Notes: generated from the letters alone by a model not told the origin. A stretch of 64,000 bases of DNA from Methylobacterium bullatum (GCA_902712845.1 LR743504.1:2330001-2394000), one strand, 5' to 3'; numbered from the stretch's first letter, positions 36,891 to 45,790 are shown. Made by a program: numbers and translations.

Positions 36891-37628
36891 ATGGCGCCGA
36901 GCTCCGACGACCCGGACCTGATCCTGCCGCCCGTCTTCTCCCTCGTCGTCATGGACGGGCCGGGGAGCGCGTTCGACGAAGCCCTCAATGCTGCCGCATC
37001 CGGTGACGCCACCGGGCGCCTCGTCTGGCGACGAAGCGCTGAGTTGCTCGATTTCGCCGTGATCCTGGAGCCGGACGAGCCCCTCGCCACGGCGCGCCGC
37101 GCCTTCTTCGCCGGCATGGTCGCGCTTGCCGAGGCCATCGGCGCCCACGGGCCGCCCGAGATCCCGGTGACGTTCGACTGGCCCGACACTCTCCGCTTCG
37201 ACGGCGCGCGCCTCGGCGGCGGGCGTCTCGGATGGCCGTCCACCTGCGGCGAGGGCGAGGTGCCGGACTGGCTCGTCTTCTCCGCCACGATCATCGCCTC
37301 GAAGGCGCATTCCGGCGATCCCGGCCTGACGCCGGATTCGACCTCCCTCGAAAACGAGGGCTTCGCCGTCGAGGACGGGAACGGGGCCATCGTCGAAAGT
37401 TTCGCCCGGCATCTGATGAAAACCTTCGCCGTCTGGGACGAGGACGGGTTCGAGGCCATCGAACGGCGCTACCTCCGCCGCCTCGCCGAGGGCGGTCCGT
37501 CGGCTCGGATCGAGCGGATCGACGCGAATGGCGAAGTCCTCGCCGATGGCGGTCGAAGGCACCCTCTCGTGGCGGTCCTGACGGGGGTCGCGTGGCGGGA
37601 TCCACTCACCGGTGAGCCACTCCTGTGA
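36891..37628 (+). CDS. Biotin/lipoate protein ligase-fold protein of the FDH locus
   Basis: 245 aa from the ATG at 36891 (MAPSSDDPDLILPP). The N-terminal 190 residues resemble the LplA/LipB/BPL superfamily (LDFAVILEPDEPLATARRAF, VTFDWPDTLRFDGARLGGGR); the C-terminal 50 residues form a small extra domain (I recall DUF4444 for this arrangement). No acceptor protein for biotin or lipoate is nearby, and the ligase RRGSGGG-like loop is not seen, so the catalytic role is doubtful. Found in FDH clusters of related bacteria. GTGA overlap with the porin gene downstream implies coupling. Confidence 0.75.
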   Translation: MAPSSDDPDLILPPVFSLVVMDGPGSAFDEALNAAASGDATGRLVWRRSAELLDFAVILEPDEPLATARRAFFAGMVALAEAIGAHGPPEIPVTFDWPDTLRFDGARLGGGRLGWPSTCGEGEVPDWLVFSATIIASKAHSGDPGLTPDSTSLENEGFAVEDGNGAIVESFARHLMKTFAVWDEDGFEAIERRYLRRLAEGGPSARIERIDANGEVLADGGRRHPLVAVLTGVAWRDPLTGEPLL

Positions 37629-38911
37629 GGGCATCGTCGAAGATCCGCATTGCCGCGCTCGCGTCCCTCCTGTTCCCGCAGGGCGGGCTTCGGGCCGAGG
37701 ATGCCCCGAGGGGCGAGGCCATCGAGGCCAAGGGCATGCCCGGCCCCTATGGCGAGCGGCTGACCATCGACGACAAGGGCATCACCCTGACATTTCCCAA
37801 CGATGCCATGACGTTACGCATCGGCGGCCGGCTTCACCTCGATTTCGGTGTGGCCGGCATCCGCCAATCGGGCTTCGGTGATCCCTTCAGCGACAACATC
37901 GCCGTGCGCCGTTCGTGGATCGAGACGACTTTGAGCCTCGGAAAGGATGTCGGCCTCGGCTTCCAATACGATTTCGCCGATCCGGTGACGCCGATCAACG
38001 ATGCGGTCCTGGTCTATCGCGGCGTGCCGGACATGCTCTTCAGTATCGGCAACGAGAAAGAACCGTTCGGGCTCGATCAGCTCGCTTCCAACAACACCAT
38101 CCTCTTCACCGAGCGGGCCTTGTCCGATGCTTTCGTGCCGGCCCGAAACTTCGGATTCGCCGTGGGGCGACACGGCAAGGACTGGAGCGTCGTCACCGGA
38201 GTTTTCGGCGGCAACGCCAATACCGGCATCGGCACCGAAGGTGTCGCCTCGACCAGCCGCGTCACCTACGCGCCGATCAACGACGACCACCGGACCCTGC
38301 ATGTCGGTCTCGCCGGAAGCTACCGTGACCTGCCCCGCGACGAGAGCCCGCTCTCCCTGTCCAGCCGGTCGGAAGCGTTCCTCTATGCGAGAAGCTTCGT
38401 CGATACCGGCGACATCCGCAATGCCGCCAGCATCGCCCGCCTCGGCGCCGAGCTGGCCTACCGCTCCGGTCCGCTGCTGGTGAGCGCGGAATACACACGG
38501 ACCGAGGTCGGCCGCTTTGGCGGCGCTAAGCCACTGAGTTTTCAGGGAGGATACGTTCAGGCGAGCTGGGTGCTGAACGGCGACAACCGGGCCTATCGCA
38601 TGGCTCCCGACTTCAACGGGACGAGCTACGCCGTCTTCGGCGGCGTCAAGGTCGCCGAGGCTCAGCGCATCACCCGCGGCGGCTTCGGCGTGTTCGAGCT
38701 CGGACTCCGGTTCTCGGCCATCGATCTCGACGATGGCGGCATACGCGGCGGCATCGAGCGGGACGGCACGGTGGGACTATCGTGGTATCCCGACACCAAC
38801 ATCCGCATCATGGCCGATTACGTACGGTCGCATACGTCCCCCTCCGCGCTCCAGAACGGGCGGACCATCGATGCCGATACGTTCATCGGCCGGTTTCAGC
38901 TGTACTGGTGA
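37625..38911 (+). CDS. OprO/OprP-like outer membrane porin
   Basis: 428 aa from a GTG at 37625 that overlaps the previous stop (GTGA). A weak N-terminal signal (RIAALASLLFPQGGLRAED) is followed by the phosphate-selective porin O/P pattern: LRIGGRLHLDFGVAG, VRRSWIETTLSLGKDVGLGF, the family block FSIGNEKEPFGLDQLASNN, and beta strands to the C-terminal aromatic FQLYW. Related porins pass phosphate or polyphosphate. Here it is embedded in an FDH/tungsten operon, so passage of another oxyanion or of formate is worth considering. No pho genes are present. Confidence 0.85.
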   Translation: MRASSKIRIAALASLLFPQGGLRAEDAPRGEAIEAKGMPGPYGERLTIDDKGITLTFPNDAMTLRIGGRLHLDFGVAGIRQSGFGDPFSDNIAVRRSWIETTLSLGKDVGLGFQYDFADPVTPINDAVLVYRGVPDMLFSIGNEKEPFGLDQLASNNTILFTERALSDAFVPARNFGFAVGRHGKDWSVVTGVFGGNANTGIGTEGVASTSRVTYAPINDDHRTLHVGLAGSYRDLPRDESPLSLSSRSEAFLYARSFVDTGDIRNAASIARLGAELAYRSGPLLVSAEYTRTEVGRFGGAKPLSFQGGYVQASWVLNGDNRAYRMAPDFNGTSYAVFGGVKVAEAQRITRGGFGVFELGLRFSAIDLDDGGIRGGIERDGTVGLSWYPDTNIRIMADYVRSHTSPSALQNGRTIDADTFIGRFQLYW

Positions 38912-39044
38912 ACCCGTGCCGTCCTTGTCCGCGAGCAATTGCGGACGCCCCGCACCAGATACCGGCCTCGAACGCCAAGATCATCGCCGTCATCCGGAAC
39001 GCGAGTTCGACGAGCGGCGCCAGGATGGGTCCTCGGAATTGTCG

Positions 39045-39623
39045 ATGAGCAGTATCAAACTTCCACGGACCATTCGCCTCGACCCATCGGATACCTTCGT
39101 GTTCGCGCAGGCCGCCGAGCCCGGCGAATGGGCGGTGGCCGGGTCTTTCCTGTTCTGGGATGCCAATGTTCCGCTGCTCGAGGGCAAGGAGCGGACGGCA
39201 TTCCGATCGGGATTCCTCGGCGTGACCTCCCTGGGATTCTCGACCCTCGTGGTAGTGAGCGAGGCGACTCCGACCGAGCGGGACGCGGCCGTGGAGGATC
39301 TCGCGCGTCATCTCTGCGAGCGCCTCGGCGCGCCGAGCCTCGATGTGGCCCGTGTCGCGGCGACGGAGGAGATCGAGTTCGCCGGCTCCCTGTGCCAGCC
39401 CGCCATCGGCAGCGTGATCGCCCTGCACAGGACCTTCGAGGGCGGCGAGATCCGGGAGGCGTTCCGCACCCTGCACCAGCGCGGGCCCGGTGTAGCGGGA
39501 GCCGACAAGCTTCACGCCCATGCGCGGGCCTTCACCTTCGTGGAGACCGACGACGAACCCGAGGAGCGGGCGGACCTCATCGGCATGGCGAGCGCACCGG
39601 GATCGAAAGGCGAAGGACGATGA
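39045..39623 (+). CDS. FDH-cluster protein of unknown function (DUF6505-type)
   Basis: 192 aa from the ATG at 39045 (MSSIKLPRTIRLDPSDTFVF). No signal peptide or catalytic motif; the sequence GEWAVAGSFLFWDANVPLLE and FRSGFLGVTSLGFSTLVVVS is typical of a family that I recall as DUF6505, found beside formate dehydrogenase genes in Hyphomicrobiales. It follows the porin by 133 bp, and its stop overlaps the next start (ATGA at 39620). A function in FDH maturation is inferred from co-occurrence only. Confidence 0.75.
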   Translation: MSSIKLPRTIRLDPSDTFVFAQAAEPGEWAVAGSFLFWDANVPLLEGKERTAFRSGFLGVTSLGFSTLVVVSEATPTERDAAVEDLARHLCERLGAPSLDVARVAATEEIEFAGSLCQPAIGSVIALHRTFEGGEIREAFRTLHQRGPGVAGADKLHAHARAFTFVETDDEPEERADLIGMASAPGSKGEGR

Positions 39624-40630
39624 CCGAGTTCTGGGTCTCCAGCGGCCACCATCTCGCAGGCCGCACGGAGGGGGGCGGCCTCGCCGTCACCGACGACTTG
39701 ATCCTCGCCTATCTCGCCCGGCCCGAACTGGTGCCGCCCGAGGAGGCCTGCATGGCCGAGCGGGCGCTCCACCGCAGTCTCGTGAGCGCACCGCGACGGG
39801 TGGTCTCCCCCGGTGAGGTTGCGGCGATGGCGGATGCCGATGCACGCGAGAACTGGACCATGATGCTCGCCTTCCGCGACCGGCTGACGGCTGCGCGCTC
39901 CGTGGAGGCGGCCTATCTCGACCTCGTTCGCGGTGGCCTGAACGGCACGCCGCCGATCTTCCTCAATCAATTGGCGCATCTCATCCTGCGCAACGCCCTC
40001 GACGGCTGCGACGACCCCTACACCCTTCGAGCCGGCGAGCTCTTCTTCCGGCCGCAGCGCGTCTCCTTCGTCGACAGCGCCGCGCTGCTGGCCGATGCCG
40101 AGGTAATCGAGGCGCGGGAGACCGGGGCCGCGCAATCGCCCCTCGTCGCCATGCTCGGCAAGGAAGCGGCGAACGAACTCGACGTGCTCACGGACGAGAC
40201 CGCCTGGACCTATTGGAGCCGCTCCGACGCGTTCACCATGGCGCTGAACCTCGGAAGCAACCCGAAGAGCCGCGACGGACTCGCCCGCGCCATCGAGGCC
40301 TGGATCCGCCACCTCCTGCACGTGGACGCGAAGATCGAGCCGATCGCCTCCATGGACGATCCGGACTGGCGCTGGTTCGTGGGGCTCGACGCACAGGCGA
40401 CCCGAATCGGCAACGCCCTCTGGAACGGCGAGACCCTGGACGAGGCGAGCCGCATGCGCATCCTGGCCCTTTTCCGCCTCACCTTCGCCGATGACCGGCG
40501 GATCGACCCGCGCGCCGCCGGCCGGCCTGTCTATCTTCTGATGGCCATGGATCCCGACAAGCGCCTCTTCCTGAAACCTCAGAACCTCGTGGCGGGATTG
40601 CCGATCATCGACGGTGCGGAGGCCGCATGA
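39620..40630 (+). CDS. FDH-cluster protein of unknown function (DUF6352-type)
   Basis: 336 aa, cytosolic, mostly helical. Starts MTEFWVSSGHHLAGRTEGGG; the conserved central part includes NGTPPIFLNQLAHLILRNAL, and the C-terminus includes RPVYLLMAMDPDKRLFLKPQ. I recall this family as DUF6352. ATGA overlaps join it to the genes on both sides, so the four unknown proteins are probably made in fixed proportion. No enzymatic motif seen. Confidence 0.75.
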   Translation: MTEFWVSSGHHLAGRTEGGGLAVTDDLILAYLARPELVPPEEACMAERALHRSLVSAPRRVVSPGEVAAMADADARENWTMMLAFRDRLTAARSVEAAYLDLVRGGLNGTPPIFLNQLAHLILRNALDGCDDPYTLRAGELFFRPQRVSFVDSAALLADAEVIEARETGAAQSPLVAMLGKEAANELDVLTDETAWTYWSRSDAFTMALNLGSNPKSRDGLARAIEAWIRHLLHVDAKIEPIASMDDPDWRWFVGLDAQATRIGNALWNGETLDEASRMRILALFRLTFADDRRIDPRAAGRPVYLLMAMDPDKRLFLKPQNLVAGLPIIDGAEAA

Positions 40631-41169
40631 CCGAGCAGAGCCCGACCCAATCTGCTTCGCCGCCCAACGACCGTTTCGAGGTGGGCATCATCGTCGCCAA
40701 GCGGGCCTTGAAGAGCCGCTGGGCGAGCCATGCCTGGCTGCCGGTCGCGGCCCTTCCGGCGATCCCCGCCGCCTCGCCCTGGACCGTGCTCTCGGCGACC
40801 CCCGAGGAGGAAACTTTCTATGCCGGCGCCTACGAGGTCTCGCTCCATCCCGCCGAGACGTCGCATTACCGCGACAACCTGATCTCCGGCCGGCCTTCGC
40901 TCTGGGTCGCCCTGCGGCAGGTCGCGGAGGGCAGCTACGAGGTCGCGAACGTGACGGCCGATCCCTACGAGGGCGAATCCATGGCTGAGGGCATTGGCGA
41001 AGTGGTCGAGGCTGTGCCCATGCCGCTGGAGGTCCAGGCCAAGGTCCTGGCCTTCTTCGAGGCCTTCCACGTCGAACAGGTCTTTCACAAGCGCAAGCGC
41101 GACAGGGCCGATCCCGAGGCCCTGGCCCGCCAGGGAACCGGCACGCGCAGGCGGGGGGACGAGGGATGA
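40627..41169 (+). CDS. DUF3305 family protein
   Basis: 180 aa. Characteristic sequence: FEVGIIVAKRALKSRWASHA, ETSHYRDNLISGRPSLWVAL and FHVEQVFHKRKRDRADPEAL near the C-terminus. DUF3305 and DUF3306 occur as a pair next to periplasmic formate dehydrogenases. No signal peptide. ATGA overlap on both sides. Function unknown; assembly factor is a reasonable guess. Confidence 0.85.
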   Translation: MTEQSPTQSASPPNDRFEVGIIVAKRALKSRWASHAWLPVAALPAIPAASPWTVLSATPEEETFYAGAYEVSLHPAETSHYRDNLISGRPSLWVALRQVAEGSYEVANVTADPYEGESMAEGIGEVVEAVPMPLEVQAKVLAFFEAFHVEQVFHKRKRDRADPEALARQGTGTRRRGDEG

Positions 41170-41828
41170 GCGGCGGCGATTTCTTCTCGCGCTGGTCGAA
41201 GCGCAAGCGTACCATCGTCCGTCAAATTGCGCCCGCGCGCGATTTGACCGGGAGCCAGGTCGACGGAAGCGAGCGGGTATCCCGCCCGGAGGAACTTGCC
41301 GAAGGCGAAACCCTGCCGCCCGAGGAGCTCGCCAAGCTGCCCTCCCTGGATAGTCTGACGGCTGAGACCGACCTGACCCAGTTCCTTCGGGCGGGCGTGC
41401 CGATGGTGATGCGCAAGGCGGCCCTGCGCCGGATGTGGTCCCTCGACACCAACATCCGCGACTATGTCAGCGAGGCGCGGGAATACGCATATGACTGGAA
41501 TGCGGTGGGCGGTGTGCCGGGGAACGGCCCGCTTTTGCCCACGGATGACATCAAGGCCATGCTGCGGGACATTTTCGATGGAACTCCCGTCGAAGAAACG
41601 GAGCCCGAGCCGACGACCGCCGAGGCCAATGTAATCGACCGGGATGACCGTGTGGAAAGGGTCACACCAGCCAAGGCCGAAGCCGATATCGCTCACGCCG
41701 AGACAGAAAAGCCGCTCGTTGCCTCGCAAAATGAACAGCTAGGCCCATCCGCTTTGCCGCCAACTCCCGGCCCTGTGGATACGGCTACGCCGAAACCGCG
41801 ACGACATGGCCGTGCCGTCCCGCTTTGA
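41166..41828 (+). CDS. DUF3306 family protein
   Basis: 220 aa. The family hallmark is the N-terminal SGGDFFSRWSKRKR; a conserved core LPSLDSLTAETDLTQFLRAG and ALRRMWSLDTNIRDYV follows. The C-terminal 80 residues are low-complexity, acidic and probably disordered. No signal or membrane segment. Last gene of the overlapping accessory series; a 95-bp gap with a perfect palindrome separates it from the TorD-like gene, so a new transcript may begin there. Confidence 0.87.
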   Translation: MSGGDFFSRWSKRKRTIVRQIAPARDLTGSQVDGSERVSRPEELAEGETLPPEELAKLPSLDSLTAETDLTQFLRAGVPMVMRKAALRRMWSLDTNIRDYVSEAREYAYDWNAVGGVPGNGPLLPTDDIKAMLRDIFDGTPVEETEPEPTTAEANVIDRDDRVERVTPAKAEADIAHAETEKPLVASQNEQLGPSALPPTPGPVDTATPKPRRHGRAVPL

Positions 41829-41875
41829 GCGATTAAAAACTACGTTGCGCACGTCCCAATCCGGGCTAATGTGGA

Positions 41876-41893
41876 CGAAGTGAATTCACTTCG
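41876..41893. promoter_or_regulatory. Perfect 18-bp palindrome upstream of the FDH structural operon
   Basis: CGAAGTGAATTCACTTCG is a perfect dyad with no spacer, 30 bp before the TorD-like ATG and 47 bp after the DUF3306 stop. No T tract follows, so an operator for a dimeric regulator is more likely than a terminator. It does not resemble the ATAGG-N10-CCTAT site near tupB. Confidence 0.55.
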
Positions 41894-41923
41894 CCCGTGA
41901 TCGGGGCGCGGTTTGGGGATGGT

Positions 41924-42571
41924 ATGCGTTCGGTGGAGTTGTTGCGCGAGGACGAGGTGAAGCTCGCTTTCGGCGCGCCCGGCATGACGCAGCCGGTCGC
42001 CGACGACGTCGATCTTCTGCGCGCCCATCTCTACGACCTTCTCGCGGCCCTCACCGGCCGTGCCCCCTCCGACGATATCTTGTCACTTCTCGCCGCCTCG
42101 GCAGGTGACGGCAGCCCCCTCGGCAAGGCGTGTTCCTCTCTCGCGGGCCAAGCGGCCGGCGCAGACATCGCGAAGGTCGGGCGCGAGTATTTCGATCTCT
42201 TCGTCGGCGTCGGGCGCGGCGAGGTCGTGCCGCATGCCTCCTACTACCTGACCGGCTTTCTCAACGAGCGTCCGCTGGCCCGCATCCGCCAGGATCTGGC
42301 CCGGCTCGGCATCGAAGCCAGCGGCGGCATGAGCGAGCCGGAAGACCACGTGGCCATCCTGCTCGAGACCATGGCGGGTCTCGTCTCCGGCCGATTCGAG
42401 ACCGAACCCGGCGAGGACCGCGTCTTCTTCGAACGGCATCTAAAGCCCTGGGCCGGGCGTTTTTTCGACGATGTGGCGGCCAGTACCCGTTCGTCCTTCT
42501 ACCGCGCCGTGGGCGACCTCGGCCGGACCTTCATCGACATCGAGACCCAGGCCTACGCGCTCGACGCGTGA
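41924..42571 (+). CDS. TorD/DmsD-family molecular chaperone
   Basis: 215 aa from the ATG at 41924 (MRSVELLREDEVKLAFG), preceded by GGGGATG; a GTG at 41897 is also in frame. Helical TorD-family features: YFDLFVGVGRGEVVPHASYY (family signature), LTGFLNERPLARIRQDLARL, EPEDHVAILLETMAGLV and FFERHLKPWAGRFFDDV. Such chaperones bind the TAT signal of a molybdoenzyme and hold it until cofactor is inserted. Directly upstream of the FDH TAT peptide and alpha subunit, so FdhA is the obvious client. Confidence 0.9.
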   Translation: MRSVELLREDEVKLAFGAPGMTQPVADDVDLLRAHLYDLLAALTGRAPSDDILSLLAASAGDGSPLGKACSSLAGQAAGADIAKVGREYFDLFVGVGRGEVVPHASYYLTGFLNERPLARIRQDLARLGIEASGGMSEPEDHVAILLETMAGLVSGRFETEPGEDRVFFERHLKPWAGRFFDDVAASTRSSFYRAVGDLGRTFIDIETQAYALDA

Positions 42572-42615
42572 GGCGGGGATTGCTGAGCCATCGGTCGCAT
42601 TCAGGAGTGACGAGC

Positions 42616-42840
42616 ATGCGGGACGATCGAAAGGACGAGATGGGACGGCGCCATTTCTTCCGCGCCCTCGGCGGCGGATCGGTGGCGGCCGCCGCCGCGA
42701 TCACGGCCCAGCCGATGGTCGCGACGCCCGCGCAGGCCTACGACCCCGGCGAGGATGAGACGAAGGCCCGGTACCGCGAGTCCGACCACGTCAAGGCGTT
42801 CTATCTCACTAACGGCTACGAGACCCTGAAGAAGAATTGA
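42616..42840 (+). CDS. Small FDH-region protein with a TAT signal
   Basis: 74 aa. The twin-arginine signal RRHFFRALGGGSVAAAAAI and a cleavage-like TPAQAYDP leave about 32 mature residues, with KARYRESDHVKAFYLTNGYE. Matches the short FDH-region TAT-target family found before FdhA in proteobacteria. AGGAG lies 8 nt before the ATG at 42616. It ends 7 bp before fdhA. Probably a small periplasmic component of, or assembly partner for, the enzyme; role unproven. Confidence 0.88.
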   Translation: MRDDRKDEMGRRHFFRALGGGSVAAAAAITAQPMVATPAQAYDPGEDETKARYRESDHVKAFYLTNGYETLKKN

Positions 42841-42847
42841 GGGCGCC

Positions 42848-45790
42848 ATGCTGATCAAGCGCAAGACCGGCGGCCCGGGCCGCACCTTCCATCCGGCCGT
42901 GGCCATCGGTGACACGCCGAAGGCCATCGACCGTCGCGCCTTCCTGCGCAATTCCGGCCTTGTCGCCGGAGGGCTCGCGGCCGCCGGCTCGATTCAGCTC
43001 GGCTCCGTGCGCAAGGCGCAGGCGGCTGGTTCCTCGGCGATCGGTCCCGAGGTGACGATCAAGAAGAACATCTGCACCCACTGCTCGGTGGGCTGCACGG
43101 TGACGGCCGAGGTGGTGAACGGCGTCTGGGTCGGCCAGGAGCCGTCTTTCAGCAGCCCGATCAACCGGGGTACACATTGCGCCAAGGGCGCGGCGATCCG
43201 CGAACTCGTCTCCAGCGACCGCCGCCTGAAGTACCCGATGAAAATGGTCGACGGGCAGTGGACCCGGATCTCATGGGACCAAGCGATCGACGAGATCGGC
43301 GACAAGATTACCGGTCTGCGCGACAAGTACGGCCCCGATTCCGTCTACTGGCTCGGCTCGGCCAAGTTCACCAACGAGGCGGCCTACATCTTCCGCAAGT
43401 TCGGCGCCTTCTGGGGTACCAACTCGGTCGACCACCAGGCGCGCATCTGCCACTCGACCACGGTCGCCGGCGTCGCCAATACCTGGGGCTACGGCGCGCA
43501 GACCAATTCCTACAACGACATCCGCAATGCCAAGACGATGATCATTCTCGGCGGCAACCCCGCCGAGGCGCATCCGGTCTCCCTCCAGCACCTGCTCTCC
43601 GGCAAGGAGATTAACCGCGCGAACATGATCGTCATCGATCCGCGCTTCACGCGGACGGCGGCCCACGCGACGGAATATGTCCGCATCCGCTCCGGCACCG
43701 ATATCCCGGTGGTCTGGGGCATCCTCTGGCACATTTTCCAGAATGGCTGGGAGGACAAGGAGTTCATCAGCCAGCGCGTCTACGCCATGGACGACGTCCG
43801 CAAGGAAGTCGCTAAGTGGAACCCGGAGGAGGTCGAGCGCGTCTCGGGCGTGCCCGGCGAGCAGTTGCGGCGCGTGGCCGAGACCTTCGCCAAGGAGAAG
43901 CCCGCGACCCTGATCTGGTGCATGGGCGCGACCCAGCACACGGTGGGCACCGCCAACGTCCGCGCGCTCTGCATCCTGTGTCTGGCCACCGGCAATGTCG
44001 GCAAGCCGGGCACGGGCGCCAACATTTTCCGCGGTCACACCAACGTGCAGGGGGCCACCGATATGGGCCTCGATGTGACGTCGTTGCCGCTCTATTACGG
44101 CCTCGTCGAAGGGGCCTGGAAGCATTGGGCTCGTGTCTGGGACGTGGAGTACGACTGGCTTCAGTCACGCTTCGATGAGGTGCCTGCCAAGGGTGGCCGC
44201 AAGGCCCGCACGCGCAAGGAGAGCATGGAGTCACCCGGCATCACCTCGACACGGTGGTTCGACGGCGTGAACCTTCCCGAAGAGCAGGTCGACCAGCGCA
44301 CCGGCATCAAGGCGATGATGGTGTTCGGTCATGGCGGCAATACCGTCACCCGCCTGCCCGAGGCGGTTAAGGGCCTGACCAAGCTCGACCTGCTCGTGGT
44401 CGCCGACCCGCACCCCACCACCTTCGCCGCCCTCGATGCGCGGCGTGACAACACCTACCTCCTGCCGATCTGCACCTCCCTGGAGATGGATGGCAGCCGC
44501 ACGGCGTCGAACCGTTCGCTGCAATGGGGCGAGCAAATCGTGAAGCCGGCCTTTGAGTCGAAGAACGATTACGAGGTGGTCTACCGTCTCGCCGCCAAGC
44601 TCGGCCTCGCCGATAAGATGTTCAAGAACATTAAGGTCGTGGACGGCGTCCCCGAGGCCGAGGACATTCTGCGCGAGATCAACCGCGGTGGCTGGTCGAC
44701 GGGCTATTGCGGGCAGAGCCCGGAGCGCCTGAAGGCCCATATGCGCAACCAGGCGAAGTTCGATCTGGTGACCCTGCGCGCGCCCAAGGACGACCCGGAA
44801 GTGGGTGGTGATTACTACGGCCTGCCCTGGCCGTGCTGGGGCAAGCCCGAGCTGAAGCATCCGGGAACCCACATCCTCTACAACACCAACCTCCACATCA
44901 AAGAGGGCGGCGGAACGTTCCGGGCACGGTTCGGCACCGAGCGCAACGGCGTGACGCTGCTAGCGGAGGATTCCTTCGCCAAGGGTTCGGAGCTGACCGA
45001 CGGCTACCCTGAATTCACTATGGCGGTTTTCAAGAAGCTCGGTTGGGAAAAGGACCTCACGGCCGAGGAGATGGCAAGCATCACCAAGACCGGTGGGGCC
45101 AATATCGACGCGGTGAGCTGGGCTACCGACCTGTCGGGCGGCATCCAGCGCGTCTGCCTCGACCACGGTGTCACGCCCTATGGCAACGGCAAGGCCCGGG
45201 CGAATGCCTGGAACCTGCCCGACCCGGTTCCGGTGCACCGCGAGCCGATCTACACGCCGCGTCCCGACCTCGTGGCGAAATACCCGACGCGCCCCGACGA
45301 GCGTCAGCTGCGCATGCCGAATATCGGCTTCTCGGTGCAGAAGGCGGCGGTCGATCGCGGCATCGCCAAGGACTTCCCGATCATCCTCACCTCCGGCCGT
45401 CTCGTGGAATACGAGGGCGGCGGTGAAGAGACGCGCTCGAACCCGTGGCTCGCCGAGCTGCAGCAGGACATGTTCGTCGAGATCAACACCGGCGACGCCA
45501 CCGACCGGGGCATCAAGGACGGTCAGTTCGTCTGGGTCTCCGGCCCCGAAAACAACGCCAAGGCCAAGGTCAAGGCACTGGTGACGGACCGGGTCGGCAA
45601 GGGCGTCGCCTTCATGCCGTTCCACTTCTCCGGCTGGTACCAGGGCGACGACATGCGGAAATTCTATCCGCACGGCACCGACCCCGTGGTGCTGGGCGAG
45701 AGCTCCAACAACACGACGACCTACGGCTTCGATCCTGTAACGGGCATGCAGGAGACGAAGTGCACCCTGTGTCAGATTCGGGCCGTTTGA
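42848..45790 (+). CDS. fdhA: Formate dehydrogenase alpha (catalytic) subunit, Mo/W-bis-MGD
   Basis: 980 aa. TAT signal with DRRAFLRNSGLVAGGLAA (about residues 28-45), so exported folded. One [4Fe-4S] cluster from C76, C79, C83 and C111 (CTHCSVGC ... HCAKGA). The metal ligand is Cys201 followed by His202 in DHQARICHSTTVAG, where E. coli FdnG has selenocysteine, so no Sec machinery is needed. MGD-binding blocks include ILGGNPAEAHPVSLQHLL, GNVGKPGTGANIFRGHTN and the C-terminal molydop domain. Oxidises formate to CO2 in the periplasm; FDH-3 type. The tungstate transporter nearby hints at W. Confidence 0.96.
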   Translation: MLIKRKTGGPGRTFHPAVAIGDTPKAIDRRAFLRNSGLVAGGLAAAGSIQLGSVRKAQAAGSSAIGPEVTIKKNICTHCSVGCTVTAEVVNGVWVGQEPSFSSPINRGTHCAKGAAIRELVSSDRRLKYPMKMVDGQWTRISWDQAIDEIGDKITGLRDKYGPDSVYWLGSAKFTNEAAYIFRKFGAFWGTNSVDHQARICHSTTVAGVANTWGYGAQTNSYNDIRNAKTMIILGGNPAEAHPVSLQHLLSGKEINRANMIVIDPRFTRTAAHATEYVRIRSGTDIPVVWGILWHIFQNGWEDKEFISQRVYAMDDVRKEVAKWNPEEVERVSGVPGEQLRRVAETFAKEKPATLIWCMGATQHTVGTANVRALCILCLATGNVGKPGTGANIFRGHTNVQGATDMGLDVTSLPLYYGLVEGAWKHWARVWDVEYDWLQSRFDEVPAKGGRKARTRKESMESPGITSTRWFDGVNLPEEQVDQRTGIKAMMVFGHGGNTVTRLPEAVKGLTKLDLLVVADPHPTTFAALDARRDNTYLLPICTSLEMDGSRTASNRSLQWGEQIVKPAFESKNDYEVVYRLAAKLGLADKMFKNIKVVDGVPEAEDILREINRGGWSTGYCGQSPERLKAHMRNQAKFDLVTLRAPKDDPEVGGDYYGLPWPCWGKPELKHPGTHILYNTNLHIKEGGGTFRARFGTERNGVTLLAEDSFAKGSELTDGYPEFTMAVFKKLGWEKDLTAEEMASITKTGGANIDAVSWATDLSGGIQRVCLDHGVTPYGNGKARANAWNLPDPVPVHREPIYTPRPDLVAKYPTRPDERQLRMPNIGFSVQKAAVDRGIAKDFPIILTSGRLVEYEGGGEETRSNPWLAELQQDMFVEINTGDATDRGIKDGQFVWVSGPENNAKAKVKALVTDRVGKGVAFMPFHFSGWYQGDDMRKFYPHGTDPVVLGESSNNTTTYGFDPVTGMQETKCTLCQIRAV

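Noticed and set aside
42848..45790. Selenocysteine in the formate dehydrogenase alpha subunit
   Set aside because: The ligand position (residue 201) is encoded as Cys and no in-frame TGA interrupts the gene.
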